Made by a program: the position numbers and the translations under genes
Part shown: positions 9,102 through 17,022 of the stretch, piece by piece
Layout: each line of letters starts with the position of its first letter
Numbering within the stretch: position 1 is the stretch's first letter
The notes under the pieces: model-generated
What the model saw: the letters and a program-made list of their open reading frames with translations, nothing else
What the model was told of the DNA's origin: nothing
The model's database searches: none
Source of the DNA: Pseudomonas fluorescens
GTDB taxonomy: Bacteria; Pseudomonadota; Gammaproteobacteria; Pseudomonadales; Pseudomonadaceae
NCBI RefSeq assembly: GCF_001307155.1
Contig: NZ_CP012830.1
Coordinates: 1,915,501-1,979,500, forward strand
Length of the DNA: 64,000 nt
Direction: 5' to 3'

Positions 9102-10325
9102 TCAGGCCTTGGCCAATGCCGGCAGATCCCCGATCAATCCAAGCGCTTCGCGCACAAACAGCGCCTTGGCTTCGGGCATCTGGTCGACCATTTTCAACCC
9201 GGTATTACGCAACCAGCGCAGCGGCAACGGATCGGCCTGGAACAAACGCTCAAAGCCTTCCATCGCTGCCATCAACGCCAGGTTGTGCGGCATGCGCCGA
9301 CGCTCGTAGCGGCTGAGGACTTTCACGTCCGCCAGGCGCTCACCACGGCTGGCTGCCTGCAGCAGCACTTCAGCCAACACTGCGGCATCGAGGAAACCGA
9401 GGTTGACGCCCTGCCCGGCCAGCGGGTGAATGGTGTGCGCGGCATCGCCGATCAGCGCCAGGCCTTCGGCCACATAGCGCTTGGCGTGGCGCTGGCGCAA
9501 CGGCACGCAAAGTCGCGGGTCGGCGCTTAGCACCTTGCCCAAACGCCCTTCGAAAGCGCGCTCCAGCTCTCGGCAGAAACCTTCGTCATCCAGCGCCATC
9601 AGGCGTTCGGCTTCGCTCGGGGTGGTCGACCAGACGATCGAGCACCAGTCCTGCTGGCCATCCCGCTCCAAGGGCAGGAATGCCAGCGGGCCGTAATCGG
9701 TAAAACGCTGCCAGGCGGTCATCTGATGCGGCAGCGAGCTGCGAACACTGGTGACGATGGCGTGATGCAGATAATCCCACTCACGAGTCGCGACACCGGT
9801 GAGACGACGCACCGCCGAGTTGGCGCCGTCCGCCGCGATCACCAGCGGTGCGCGCAACGTGCGGCCATCGGCCAGCGTCAGTAGCCAGTCATCGCCGGAA
9901 CGGCGCATCTGCTCCAGACGCGCATTGGCCAGCAGGCCGAGGTCACAATCATGCAGGCGATCGAGCAGCGCATCCTGCACCACCCGGTTTTCGACGATAT
10001 GCCCGAGTGCCTCGGCGTGGACGCTGGTGGCCGAGAAGTGAATCTGCCCGGTGCCGCTGCCATCCCAGACGTGCATGTCGGAATAAGGGCTGCTACGCCG
10101 GCTGACAACGCCGTCCCACACCCCCAGACGCTCCAGAATCCGCTGACTGGCGGCCGACAAGGCGCTCACTCGAGGCTCGAATGCCGACTGCGCATCGAAG
10201 GGTTTGACGCTCATGGGGCTGCCGTCGAGCAGCAGGACTTCCAGCCCGCTGTTCTGTAACGCCAGCGCCAACGCGCTCCCGACCATTCCGGCCCCGACAA
10301 TCAGCAGATCTGCGCGCATTTCCAT
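9102..10325 (-). CDS. ubiI: FAD-dependent ubiquinone biosynthesis hydroxylase (UbiI/VisC-like)
   Basis: A 407-residue flavoprotein monooxygenase of the UbiH/UbiF/UbiI family. It has the dinucleotide-binding motif GAGMVGSALALAL near residue 8 and the second FAD motif GDAAHTIHPLAGQGVN near residue 290. Such enzymes hydroxylate the aromatic ring of the polyprenyl-phenol precursor at the membrane. It lies immediately downstream of its paralogue ubiH and probably shares its transcript. Which ring position it acts on cannot be read from sequence alone; position C5 (UbiI) is the usual assignment in this arrangement. Confidence 0.85.
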   Translation of the reverse strand: MEMRADLLIVGAGMVGSALALALQNSGLEVLLLDGSPMSVKPFDAQSAFEPRVSALSAASQRILERLGVWDGVVSRRSSPYSDMHVWDGSGTGQIHFSATSVHAEALGHIVENRVVQDALLDRLHDCDLGLLANARLEQMRRSGDDWLLTLADGRTLRAPLVIAADGANSAVRRLTGVATREWDYLHHAIVTSVRSSLPHQMTAWQRFTDYGPLAFLPLERDGQQDWCSIVWSTTPSEAERLMALDDEGFCRELERAFEGRLGKVLSADPRLCVPLRQRHAKRYVAEGLALIGDAAHTIHPLAGQGVNLGFLDAAVLAEVLLQAASRGERLADVKVLSRYERRRMPHNLALMAAMEGFERLFQADPLPLRWLRNTGLKMVDQMPEAKALFVREALGLIGDLPALAKA

Positions 10326-10328
10326 GCT

Positions 10329-10433
10329 TTAAGCCTGTCTCGCTTGCGGCGTGAGCCGCACGTAAAGGGGTTTATCGACCACGCTGCCAGCGCCGTCGTA
10401 AGTATCGAAACGCCGGGGTAAGCACTCAACCAT
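10329..10433 (-). CDS. Possible 34-residue protein between ubiH and ubiI
   Basis: A short frame of 34 residues starts eight bases inside the end of ubiH and stops four bases before the ubiI start, exactly filling the gap between two cotranscribed genes. The sequence begins MVECLPRRFD and is basic and polar. The upstream GGGAA is only a weak ribosome site. It could be a coupled small protein or plain spacer. I recognise no family. Confidence 0.22.
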   Translation of the reverse strand: MVECLPRRFDTYDGAGSVVDKPLYVRLTPQARQA

Positions 10434-11613
10434 CGGCGCGTGTTCCCAATCCCATGGCTTGCCGGGCGAACCAGCGTTTGGCCGGCGGCAACAGATCGAG
10501 GCCCAACAGGCCGATGTTGCGCCCCAGCGAAACCAGCGGCTGGGTGCTGCCGAACAACCGGGTGACTTGATCGGAGAAGCCCACGGTGAGGTTCTGGTCC
10601 AAACGCTGGCGTTCGCGATAAGCCTGCAAGGTGGCGAAGTCGCCCGGTGCACTCGGGCTGGCGAGCAGCGCTTCGGCCAGGGCCTGGGCATCGCGCAACG
10701 ACAGGTTGAAGCCCTGACCGGCAATCGGGTGCAGGCTGTGGGCAGCGTTGCCCAGCACGGCCAGATGCGGACGTACCTGCTCCTCGGCTTCGATCAACGA
10801 CAACGGGTATAGATTCCGCGCACCGACCTGCTTGAGCGTGCCGAGGCGATAGCCGAACACCCCCTGCAACTCGCTGAGAAAGCTACGCTCATCGAGTGCC
10901 GCCAGACGCTGCGCGTCCATGCCCAAGCGAGTCCAGACCAGCGCGCAGCGGTTTTCCGGTAGCGGCAGCAAAGCCATCGGGCCGTCATCGGTGAAACGCT
11001 CGAACGCCATGCCGTTGTGGGCCTCGCTCGGGGTGATGTTGGCGATCAACGCACTTTGGTTGTATGGACGCTTTTTGACGCCGATCCCCAACTGCTCGCG
11101 CAAGCCCGAACGGCCGCCATCGGCCAGCACCGCGAGCTCGCACTCCAGTAGGGTTTCATCGTTGAGGGTCAGGCGGTAGCCGTCTTCCAGCGGTTCCATG
11201 CGCGTGACTTCGGCCGGGCAGCGCCAACTGATCACGTCCTTGTCCAGCCCCTGCCAGAGGCATTGGCCCAGCCAGGCGTTTTCCACCACGTAGCCCAAGG
11301 CCGGAACGCCTTCTTCCATGGCCGACAGTCGCGCGGTGGAGAAGCGCCCACGGTCGGAAACATGGATCTGTTTGATCGGCTCGGCGCGGCGGGAGATTTC
11401 CTGCCACAGGCCCAACCGCTGATAAATCTGCCGAGCGCCGAAAGACAGCGCCGAAGAGCGCGCGTCGTAGCTTGGCTGGTAGCTGTCGCCGGGGGCGAAC
11501 GGTTCGATCAGCACGATTTTCCAGCCACGGGCGCGGGCACCGGCCTGTAACGCCAACGCCAGACTGGCGCCCACCAGACCGCCACCAATGATTGCCAGAT
11601 TGACTCGACTCAT
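10426..11613 (-). CDS. ubiH: 2-octaprenyl-6-methoxyphenol hydroxylase (UbiH)
   Basis: A 395-residue FAD monooxygenase in ubiquinone synthesis. The N-terminal Rossmann motif GGGLVGASLALAL is near residue 10. The second FAD motif reads GNAAHSLHPIAGQGFN, with Asn where the neighbouring paralogue has Asp, as in known UbiH proteins. The start overlaps the pepP stop by four bases (ATGA), so translation is likely coupled. The order pepP-ubiH-ubiI is a conserved gammaproteobacterial arrangement. Confidence 0.93.
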   Translation of the reverse strand: MSRVNLAIIGGGLVGASLALALQAGARARGWKIVLIEPFAPGDSYQPSYDARSSALSFGARQIYQRLGLWQEISRRAEPIKQIHVSDRGRFSTARLSAMEEGVPALGYVVENAWLGQCLWQGLDKDVISWRCPAEVTRMEPLEDGYRLTLNDETLLECELAVLADGGRSGLREQLGIGVKKRPYNQSALIANITPSEAHNGMAFERFTDDGPMALLPLPENRCALVWTRLGMDAQRLAALDERSFLSELQGVFGYRLGTLKQVGARNLYPLSLIEAEEQVRPHLAVLGNAAHSLHPIAGQGFNLSLRDAQALAEALLASPSAPGDFATLQAYRERQRLDQNLTVGFSDQVTRLFGSTQPLVSLGRNIGLLGLDLLPPAKRWFARQAMGLGTRADG

Positions 11614-12944
11614 GCCGCCTGGGTCCGTGCAGCGGCCATCAAGGCCTCGATCTCGGCGACCGTTCTCGGCACACCGTTGGTCAGAATTTCACAGCCCTGC
11701 TTGGTTACCACCACGTCATCCTCGATGCGCACGCCAATGCCGCGCCATTTCTTCGCCACGCTCAGATTGCCCGGGGCAATGTAGATACCCGGCTCGACGG
11801 TCAGCGTCATGCCGACTTCCAGCACCCGCCATTCACCGCCGACCTTGTACTCGCCGACGTCATGCACATCCATGCCCAGCCAATGACCGGCACGGTGCAT
11901 GTAAAACGCCTTGTAGGCTTCGCTGGCGATCAACTCATCGACATCGCCCTGCAACAAACCGAGCTTCACCAGGCCTGCGGTAATTACTTGAACCGTCGCC
12001 TCGTGCGCCTGGTTCCAGTGCTTGTTGGGAGCGATCTGGGCAAACGCGGCAGCTTGCGACTCCAGCACCAATTCGTAGATCGCCTTCTGTTCCGGCGAAT
12101 ACTTGCCGTTGACCGGCCAGGTACGGGTGATGTCGCTGGCGTAGCAGTCGATTTCGCAACCGGCGTCGATCAGCACCAGATCGCCGTCCTTGAGCAATGC
12201 GTCATTCTGCTGGTAATGCAGGATGCAGCTGTTGCGCCCGGCGGCGACGATCGAACCATAAGCCGGCATTTTCGCCCCACCTTTGCGGAACTCGTAATCG
12301 AGCTCGGCTTCCAGGCTGAACTCATGCAAGCCGACACGGCAGGCCTGCATCGCGCGAATGTGAGCCTGCGCGGAGATCCGTGCGGCTTCGCGCATCACCT
12401 TCACTTCTGCCGCCGATTTATACAGGCGCATGTCGTGCAGCAAATGATCCAGCGCAACGAATTCGTTCGGCGGCTGGGCGCCCAGGTTCGCCTTGGAACG
12501 AATCACGTTGATCCAGTCCATCAGGTGGCGGTCGAATTCCGGGTTGCTGCCCATGGCCGAATACACCCGGTCCCGGCCTTCGATCAGGCCCGGCAGGATG
12601 TCGTCGATGTCGGTGATCGGAAAGGCATCGTCGGCGCCGAAATCCCGGATCGCACCTTCCTGCCCGGCACGCAGGCCGTCCCACAGTTCGCGTTCGGCGT
12701 TGCGTTCACGGCAGAACAGGATGTATTCGCCATGCTCACGACCAGGTATCAGCACGATCACGGCCTGAGGCTCGGGAAAACCGCTGAGGTACTGGAAATT
12801 GCTCTCCTGTCGGTAAACGTGTTCGACGTCGCGATTGCGGATCGCCACGGCGGCGGCCGGCAGGATTGCGATGCTGTTGGGTTCCATCTGCGCCATCAAC
12901 GCCTTGCGGCGGCGGGTGTATTCCGATTTAGGGATATGAATCAT
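11610..12944 (-). CDS. pepP: Xaa-Pro aminopeptidase P
   Basis: A 444-residue cytosolic metallopeptidase that removes N-terminal residues preceding proline. It has an N-terminal creatinase-like domain and the C-terminal pita-bread fold. Metal-site segments are visible: LIDAGCE, SDITRTWP, HRAGHWLGMDVHD, TVEPGIYI and RIEDDVVVT. Length equals that of well-known PepP enzymes. It sits between the YgfB-family gene (27 bases upstream) and ubiH (4-base overlap), consistent with one operon. Confidence 0.95.
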   Translation of the reverse strand: MIHIPKSEYTRRRKALMAQMEPNSIAILPAAAVAIRNRDVEHVYRQESNFQYLSGFPEPQAVIVLIPGREHGEYILFCRERNAERELWDGLRAGQEGAIRDFGADDAFPITDIDDILPGLIEGRDRVYSAMGSNPEFDRHLMDWINVIRSKANLGAQPPNEFVALDHLLHDMRLYKSAAEVKVMREAARISAQAHIRAMQACRVGLHEFSLEAELDYEFRKGGAKMPAYGSIVAAGRNSCILHYQQNDALLKDGDLVLIDAGCEIDCYASDITRTWPVNGKYSPEQKAIYELVLESQAAAFAQIAPNKHWNQAHEATVQVITAGLVKLGLLQGDVDELIASEAYKAFYMHRAGHWLGMDVHDVGEYKVGGEWRVLEVGMTLTVEPGIYIAPGNLSVAKKWRGIGVRIEDDVVVTKQGCEILTNGVPRTVAEIEALMAAARTQAA

Positions 12945-12971
12945 GGGCAGATGGAAGTCCCTAGCAAACGA

Positions 12972-13529
12972 TCAGTGCAGAGAAGGTTTGGCGGCCGGTG
13001 CGGCAGCTTTGTTGTTCTCGGTGAACAGCAGCAATGGCGCGACCCGCAGGTACTCCATGACTTCCATATAGTCGCTTTCGCCGTCGTCGGATTCTTCCAG
13101 CGCATCTTGCACCTGAGCGATAGCCGCGAGATCCTGCAGGACTTCGGTGGCTTCAGCGCTCAACATGCTGCTGTCACGGCAGTTCAGGCCGAAACCGCTG
13201 AGGAAGCCCTGACACCACTGGCCCAGTGCGACGGCACGTTCGGTCAGCAGCGCGTCATCGGTCGGCAACAGCAGAACGACGGTCATGTCGTCGCTGGTCA
13301 GCTCGCCCTTGACCATCTCTTGCAGGCCGATCAGGGCGTTGCGGACGTTGTCTTGTGGTTCGCCTTCGAGCAGCTCGGCGGCGTCGACCAGCCAGCCATC
13401 GGCTTCAAAGCCTGCACCAGCGCAGCTGCGTCCGAGCAGCAGGCCGTGCAGTTCGGCAGGCGATACAGGATGGCCGCTGGTGCTCAGCAGGGTGGCGAAG
13501 GCTTGATACGGAGAATTCTGAATGGGCAT
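12972..13529 (-). CDS. YecA/YgfB (UPF0149) family protein
   Basis: A 185-residue acidic, mainly helical protein beginning [15 protein letters not shown], with the [10 protein letters not shown] and QGFLSGFGL segments of the UPF0149/YgfB family. In P. aeruginosa the YgfB homologue has been linked to regulation of beta-lactam resistance through the alpA pathway. It heads the ygfB-pepP-ubiH-ubiI unit, divergent from the zapB-like/zapA genes. Confidence 0.88.
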   Translation of the reverse strand: MPIQNSPYQAFATLLSTSGHPVSPAELHGLLLGRSCAGAGFEADGWLVDAAELLEGEPQDNVRNALIGLQEMVKGELTSDDMTVVLLLPTDDALLTERAVALGQWCQGFLSGFGLNCRDSSMLSAEATEVLQDLAAIAQVQDALEESDDGESDYMEVMEYLRVAPLLLFTENNKAAAPAAKPSLH

Positions 13530-13657
13530 GGGCAGCTAGGCGCCAGACGGCGCTATGTCTAGAATGAAGGCCTTGTATCCTACATCGACAGACTCGCCAA
13601 GACTATTAAAGGCTGTCCGCCAGTTACCGCCCATCAGACAAATCCCGTGGAACACGT

Positions 13658-13867
13658 ATGGAAGACACCGACTTGCAAGCGCTGATGGCCAGACTCGAGC
13701 TGCTAATTACCCGAGTCGAGCAACTTAAGAGCCAGAACGGACTCTTATTAGCTCAGGAAAAGACCTGGCGCGAGGAACGCGCGCACCTCATTGAAAAAAA
13801 CGAAATCGCTCGGCGTAAGGTCGAATCGATGATTTCGCGCCTCAAGGCCCTGGAGCAAGACTCATGA
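13658..13867 (+). CDS. ZapB-like coiled-coil protein (TIGR02449 family)
   Basis: A 69-residue, highly charged protein predicted to be one continuous coiled coil, from LMARLELLITRVEQL to ISRLKALEQ, with leucines at heptad spacing. It overlaps zapA by four bases (ATGA), which points to translational coupling and a role near the division ring. Sequence similarity to E. coli ZapB is only of the coiled-coil kind, so cell-division function is inferred from context. Confidence 0.85.
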   Translation: MEDTDLQALMARLELLITRVEQLKSQNGLLLAQEKTWREERAHLIEKNEIARRKVESMISRLKALEQDS

Positions 13868-14181
13868 GTTCAAGCAATAGCGTTACCGTGCAGATCCTCG
13901 ATAAAGAGTACTCGATCATTTGCCCCCAGGAAGAGCGCAGCAATCTGGTGAGCGCCGCCCGTTATCTGGACGGAAAAATGCGCGAAATCCGCAGCAGCGG
14001 CAAAGTCATCGGCGCCGATCGCATCGCCGTGATGGCCGCGCTGAACATCACCCACGATCTGCTGCACACACGGGAACGTCCTGATGTGCAGGCCAGCGGC
14101 TCGACCCGCGAGCAGGTGCGTGACCTGCTCGATCGAGTGGATCTGGTGCTCGCCACCGATCCTGATGTCAGCAAGGGCTGA
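13864..14181 (+). CDS. zapA: Cell division protein ZapA
   Basis: A 105-residue FtsZ-ring-associated protein. The N-terminal globular part has VQILDKEYSIICP, matching the ZapA signature, followed by ARYLDGKMREIR and a C-terminal helix for dimer/tetramer coiled-coil formation. It stabilises FtsZ bundles. It is translationally coupled to the upstream coiled-coil gene and followed by the 6S RNA gene, a widely conserved zapA-ssrS-fau order. Confidence 0.95.
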   Translation: MSSSNSVTVQILDKEYSIICPQEERSNLVSAARYLDGKMREIRSSGKVIGADRIAVMAALNITHDLLHTRERPDVQASGSTREQVRDLLDRVDLVLATDPDVSKG

Positions 14182-14212
14182 TTCCCGAAGGTGGTTGCGG
14201 TATACTCGCGCC

Positions 14213-14390
14213 ACTCCCTGGGGTGCTTGCCAGTTGACGATGTCCCTGAGCCGATTCGCACTACCCTGGAAGTTGCACGTTGGGCTGGTGTGCATGTCCG
14301 CTAGACGGAAAGCCTTAAAGCCTACTGCATCTTCCACCTTGAACTTTCGGGTTCAAGGGCTAAGTCGACAGCGGTTCATCCGGGGAGCCT
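14213..14390 (+). ncRNA. ssrS: 6S RNA
   Basis: The region between zapA and 5-formyl-THF cyclo-ligase carries the 6S RNA hallmarks. The 5' end ACTCCCTGGGG can pair with the 3' end TCCGGGGAG (closing stem). GTCCCTGAGCCGA, AAAGCCTTAAA and the CACCTTGAAC...GGTTCAAGGG hairpin match positions in E. coli 6S RNA. A TATACT -10 box lies at 14201-14206, giving a start near 14211-14213. The RNA mimics an open promoter and binds sigma70 RNA polymerase in stationary phase. Exact ends are estimated to within a few bases. Confidence 0.92.
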
Positions 14391-14396
14391 ATATTC

Positions 14397-14431
14397 AAGC
14401 CGATGCCGGTTTTTGCCGGCATCGGCTTTTT
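14397..14431 (+). terminator. Rho-independent terminator after 6S RNA
   Basis: AAGCCGATGCCGG, a five-T loop, then GCCGGCATCGGCTTTTT form a 13-bp stem with a U tract, directly after the 6S 3' end. Readthrough would continue into the cyclo-ligase gene. Confidence 0.85.
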
Positions 14432-14472
14432 ACGATGTCACCGCCCTGGTGCCCTCGACACTCGAACAGCCC

Positions 14473-15084
14473 ATGACGATGACCGAACCTGCGCCGCTAT
14501 CCCGCCCGCAACTTCGACGCATGCTGCGCCAGGCCCGTCGCGCACTGAGCAACAGTGAGCAGCGCCAGGCCGCTCGCGGGCTGTATCGGCAATTGGCGCA
14601 ACATCCGTTGTTCCGCCGCGCAAAACACATCTCCCTGTACCTGCCTACCGACGGTGAAATCGATCCGCGCCTGTTGCTGCGCGCCGCTCAACGCCGGGGC
14701 AAGGCGACTTACCTGCCCGTACTCAGCGCCTGGCCGCGAACCAAGATGGTCTTTCAGCGCATTCACCCCGGTGAAAAGCTGCGGCCCAACCGCTTTCGCA
14801 TTCTCGAACCACGGGTCAACCAGGCTAAGCAACGCAAGGTCTGGGCACTGGACCTGGTGTTGTTGCCGCTGGTCGGTTTTGACGAACACGGCGGACGCCT
14901 GGGGATGGGGGGCGGCTTCTATGATCGCAGCCTGGCCTATCTGGCGCGCCGCAAGACCTGGCGCAAGCCGACGCTGCTGGGGCTGGCCCATGAATGCCAG
15001 AAAGTCGAAAAACTGGATCAAGCGAGCTGGGATGTACCGATGCAGGGAACGGTGACTGACAGGAAGTGGTATTTCGCGGACTAG
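14473..15084 (+). CDS. fau: 5-formyltetrahydrofolate cyclo-ligase
   Basis: A 203-residue enzyme that converts 5-formyl-THF to 5,10-methenyl-THF using ATP, recycling a folate that inhibits glycine and serine enzymes. The family motif GMGGGFYDRSLAYLARR lies at about residues 142-158, and the basic N-terminus RPQLRRMLRQARRALS is typical. The start at 14473 was preferred over upstream frames running through the terminator; ATG at 14479 is an alternative. The position after 6S RNA is the classical ssrS-ygfA arrangement. Confidence 0.93.
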   Translation: MTMTEPAPLSRPQLRRMLRQARRALSNSEQRQAARGLYRQLAQHPLFRRAKHISLYLPTDGEIDPRLLLRAAQRRGKATYLPVLSAWPRTKMVFQRIHPGEKLRPNRFRILEPRVNQAKQRKVWALDLVLLPLVGFDEHGGRLGMGGGFYDRSLAYLARRKTWRKPTLLGLAHECQKVEKLDQASWDVPMQGTVTDRKWYFAD

Positions 15085-15126
15085 ATCTGGACGCCACTGC
15101 CATCAGCGGCGTCGCTTGCAGCGGTT

Positions 15127-15285
15127 TTAGCGCTTGTGCGGCTTTAGAGGTTGTTGCTGTTGTTGCGCGACTTCGATCGGTGCATCAGTCTTGTTCGCCC
15201 ACAGGCTTTGCGCATAACCCGTGGTTACGACGCCCAGGCCGAACACAATCACTAAAATCCACAGTAAATCCGGTTTGCGTTTCAT
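15127..15285 (-). CDS. Small single-pass membrane protein, 52 residues
   Basis: A 52-residue frame begins MKRKPDLLWILVIVFGLGVV: a positively charged N-terminus, one hydrophobic helix (about residues 7-25), then a polar tail with a run of five Gln and a basic end (KPHKR). A very strong ribosome site, GAGGGGGG, lies seven bases upstream. It is antisense to no other gene and occupies the gap between the cyclo-ligase and the EVE gene. By pattern it is an inner-membrane microprotein facing the periplasm with its C-terminus. Function is unknown. Confidence 0.75.
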   Translation of the reverse strand: MKRKPDLLWILVIVFGLGVVTTGYAQSLWANKTDAPIEVAQQQQQPLKPHKR

Positions 15286-15484
15286 CGATTGCCCCCCTCA
15301 AGGCATGTCGCACACGATGACAGCAACGGTATCCGAAATAGGCCGTGCTTGCCGCGTCTCGCTTAAAAGTCCGGCATTTTGCGGTAACGTGAAGCGACAC
15401 GCAAACGCTGGCGTCAACCGACCGTCGGTTTGTCATAAAATCGCCGGACAACGTTCCCGACCACCGCTTTCGGAGCAAAAAAAG

Positions 15485-15934
15485 ATGGCCTACTGGCTTA
15501 TGAAATCCGAGCCCGACGAGCTCTCGATCAAAGCCCTGGAGAAGCTCGGCGAAGCTCGCTGGGACGGCGTTCGCAACTATCAGGCACGCAACTTCCTGCG
15601 GGCCATGGCGGTCGGCGACGAGTTTTTCTTTTACCACTCCAGCTGCCCTGAACCGGGCATCGCCGGGATCGGACGAATCATCGAAGCGGCATACCCGGAC
15701 CCGACGGCGCTGGAACCCGAGAGTGTTTACTTCGACCCGAAGGCCACGCCCGAGAAAAATGCCTGGAGCGCGATCAATGTTGGTCACGTCGAGACATTTC
15801 CCAAGGTGCTGAAGCTCGACTATCTGAAACAGCAGACGGCACTGTCGGGAATGCCGCTGGTACAGAAAGGTTCGCGATTGTCGGTGATGCCGGTGACCGC
15901 CGAACAATGGGCGGCGGTGCTCGACCTGCGCTAA
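15485..15934 (+). CDS. EVE domain-containing protein
   Basis: A 149-residue PUA-like EVE domain protein. The N-terminus MAYWLMKSEPDELSI, RWDGVRNYQARNFLR and the FFYHSSC segment are family signatures. EVE domains recognise modified bases in nucleic acids; free-standing versions like this one are widespread and mostly uncharacterised. The start was set at 15485 after GGAGCAAAAAAAG; the open frame continues upstream without family similarity. No operon partner is evident. Confidence 0.9.
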   Translation: MAYWLMKSEPDELSIKALEKLGEARWDGVRNYQARNFLRAMAVGDEFFFYHSSCPEPGIAGIGRIIEAAYPDPTALEPESVYFDPKATPEKNAWSAINVGHVETFPKVLKLDYLKQQTALSGMPLVQKGSRLSVMPVTAEQWAAVLDLR

Positions 15935-16056
15935 ATAATGCAGAACCGGCCGGTCACCTGGTCAATCGGGTTAGGCTTGGCCTTCAGTTGACGGACATCA
16001 AGGCGCCTCGGCGCTCGCCCGTTCAAACTAGGACGTTACCGTCGCAGGATGCCCGA

Positions 16057-17022
16057 ATGTCAACGCACAGCCGTTCTTCGATTTTTTTCGCCAGCTCTCT
16101 GATCATTCTGCTGCTGGCCGCCGGGGGCTTTGGTTACTGGAAATCGATGCATGACCGCCTGCCTGAAGGCCTGTATGTCGGCAACGGACGCCTCGAAGCC
16201 ACCGAAGTGCAGATCGCCAGTAAAACTCCCGGGCGACTGGCCGAAGTGCGCGTCAATGAAGGCGACAAGGTGATCAAGGGGCAATTGCTGGCGCGCATGG
16301 ACACCCGCACCCTCGAAGCCCAGCGCAACCAGGCCGAGGCCGAAGTACTGCGCGCCCGGGAGAACCTTTCTGCCGCCCAGGCCAATGTGCAACTGCGCCA
16401 GAGCGAACTATTGCTCGCCCAACAGGAACTCAAACGCTCCCAGGAACTGTTCAGGCGCGGTTACGCCAGCGGCCAGATCATCGATCAACAACAGGCGCGC
16501 TTCGACACCGCCAATGCCGCCGTCGCTGCGGCCCGCGCCCAGGTTTCGGCCGTCGGGGCCGCCATTGGCGCAGCTCAGGCACAGGTCGCCCAACTGACCA
16601 GCGAAATCGACGACAGCAGTTTGCGGGCACCGATCGACGGCGTCATCCAGCTGCGCATGGCCGAGCCCGGCGAAGTGCTCGGTGCGGGCGGACGCGTATT
16701 AATGCTGATCGATCCGAATGATCAGTACATGAATCTTTACCTCTCAGCGTCCGTGACCGGGCGCCTGACCGTCGGCGATGAAGCCCGGATCCTGCTCGAC
16801 GCCCTGCCCGGCCATCCACTGCCGGCAAAAATCAGTTTCGTGGCGGCCAAATCGCAGTTCACGCCCAAAGAGGTCGAAACGCGCGACGAGCGGCAAAAGC
16901 TGGTGTTTCGCGTCAAGCTGCGACTGACTGACCCGAGCGCCATGCCCCAGGCCAAACCGGGCATGCCCGGTGCCGGTTATGTGCGCACCGCCCCTATTGG
17001 CTGGCCGGCCAATCTGCAATGA
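16057..17022 (+). CDS. HlyD family membrane-fusion/periplasmic adaptor protein
   Basis: A 321-residue adaptor with an N-terminal membrane anchor (about residues 8-28), a lipoyl-like half starting GRLEATEVQIASKTPGRL, a long alpha-hairpin rich in Gln and Ala (about residues 80-180), then the second lipoyl half and beta-barrel. It corresponds to E. coli YhiI. The downstream gene starts inside its stop codon (ATGA overlap), forming an operon with the RbbA-like ATPase and the YhhJ-like permease. The start was set at MSTHSRSS because the 50 upstream residues are not adaptor-like. Confidence 0.9.
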   Translation: MSTHSRSSIFFASSLIILLLAAGGFGYWKSMHDRLPEGLYVGNGRLEATEVQIASKTPGRLAEVRVNEGDKVIKGQLLARMDTRTLEAQRNQAEAEVLRARENLSAAQANVQLRQSELLLAQQELKRSQELFRRGYASGQIIDQQQARFDTANAAVAAARAQVSAVGAAIGAAQAQVAQLTSEIDDSSLRAPIDGVIQLRMAEPGEVLGAGGRVLMLIDPNDQYMNLYLSASVTGRLTVGDEARILLDALPGHPLPAKISFVAAKSQFTPKEVETRDERQKLVFRVKLRLTDPSAMPQAKPGMPGAGYVRTAPIGWPANLQ

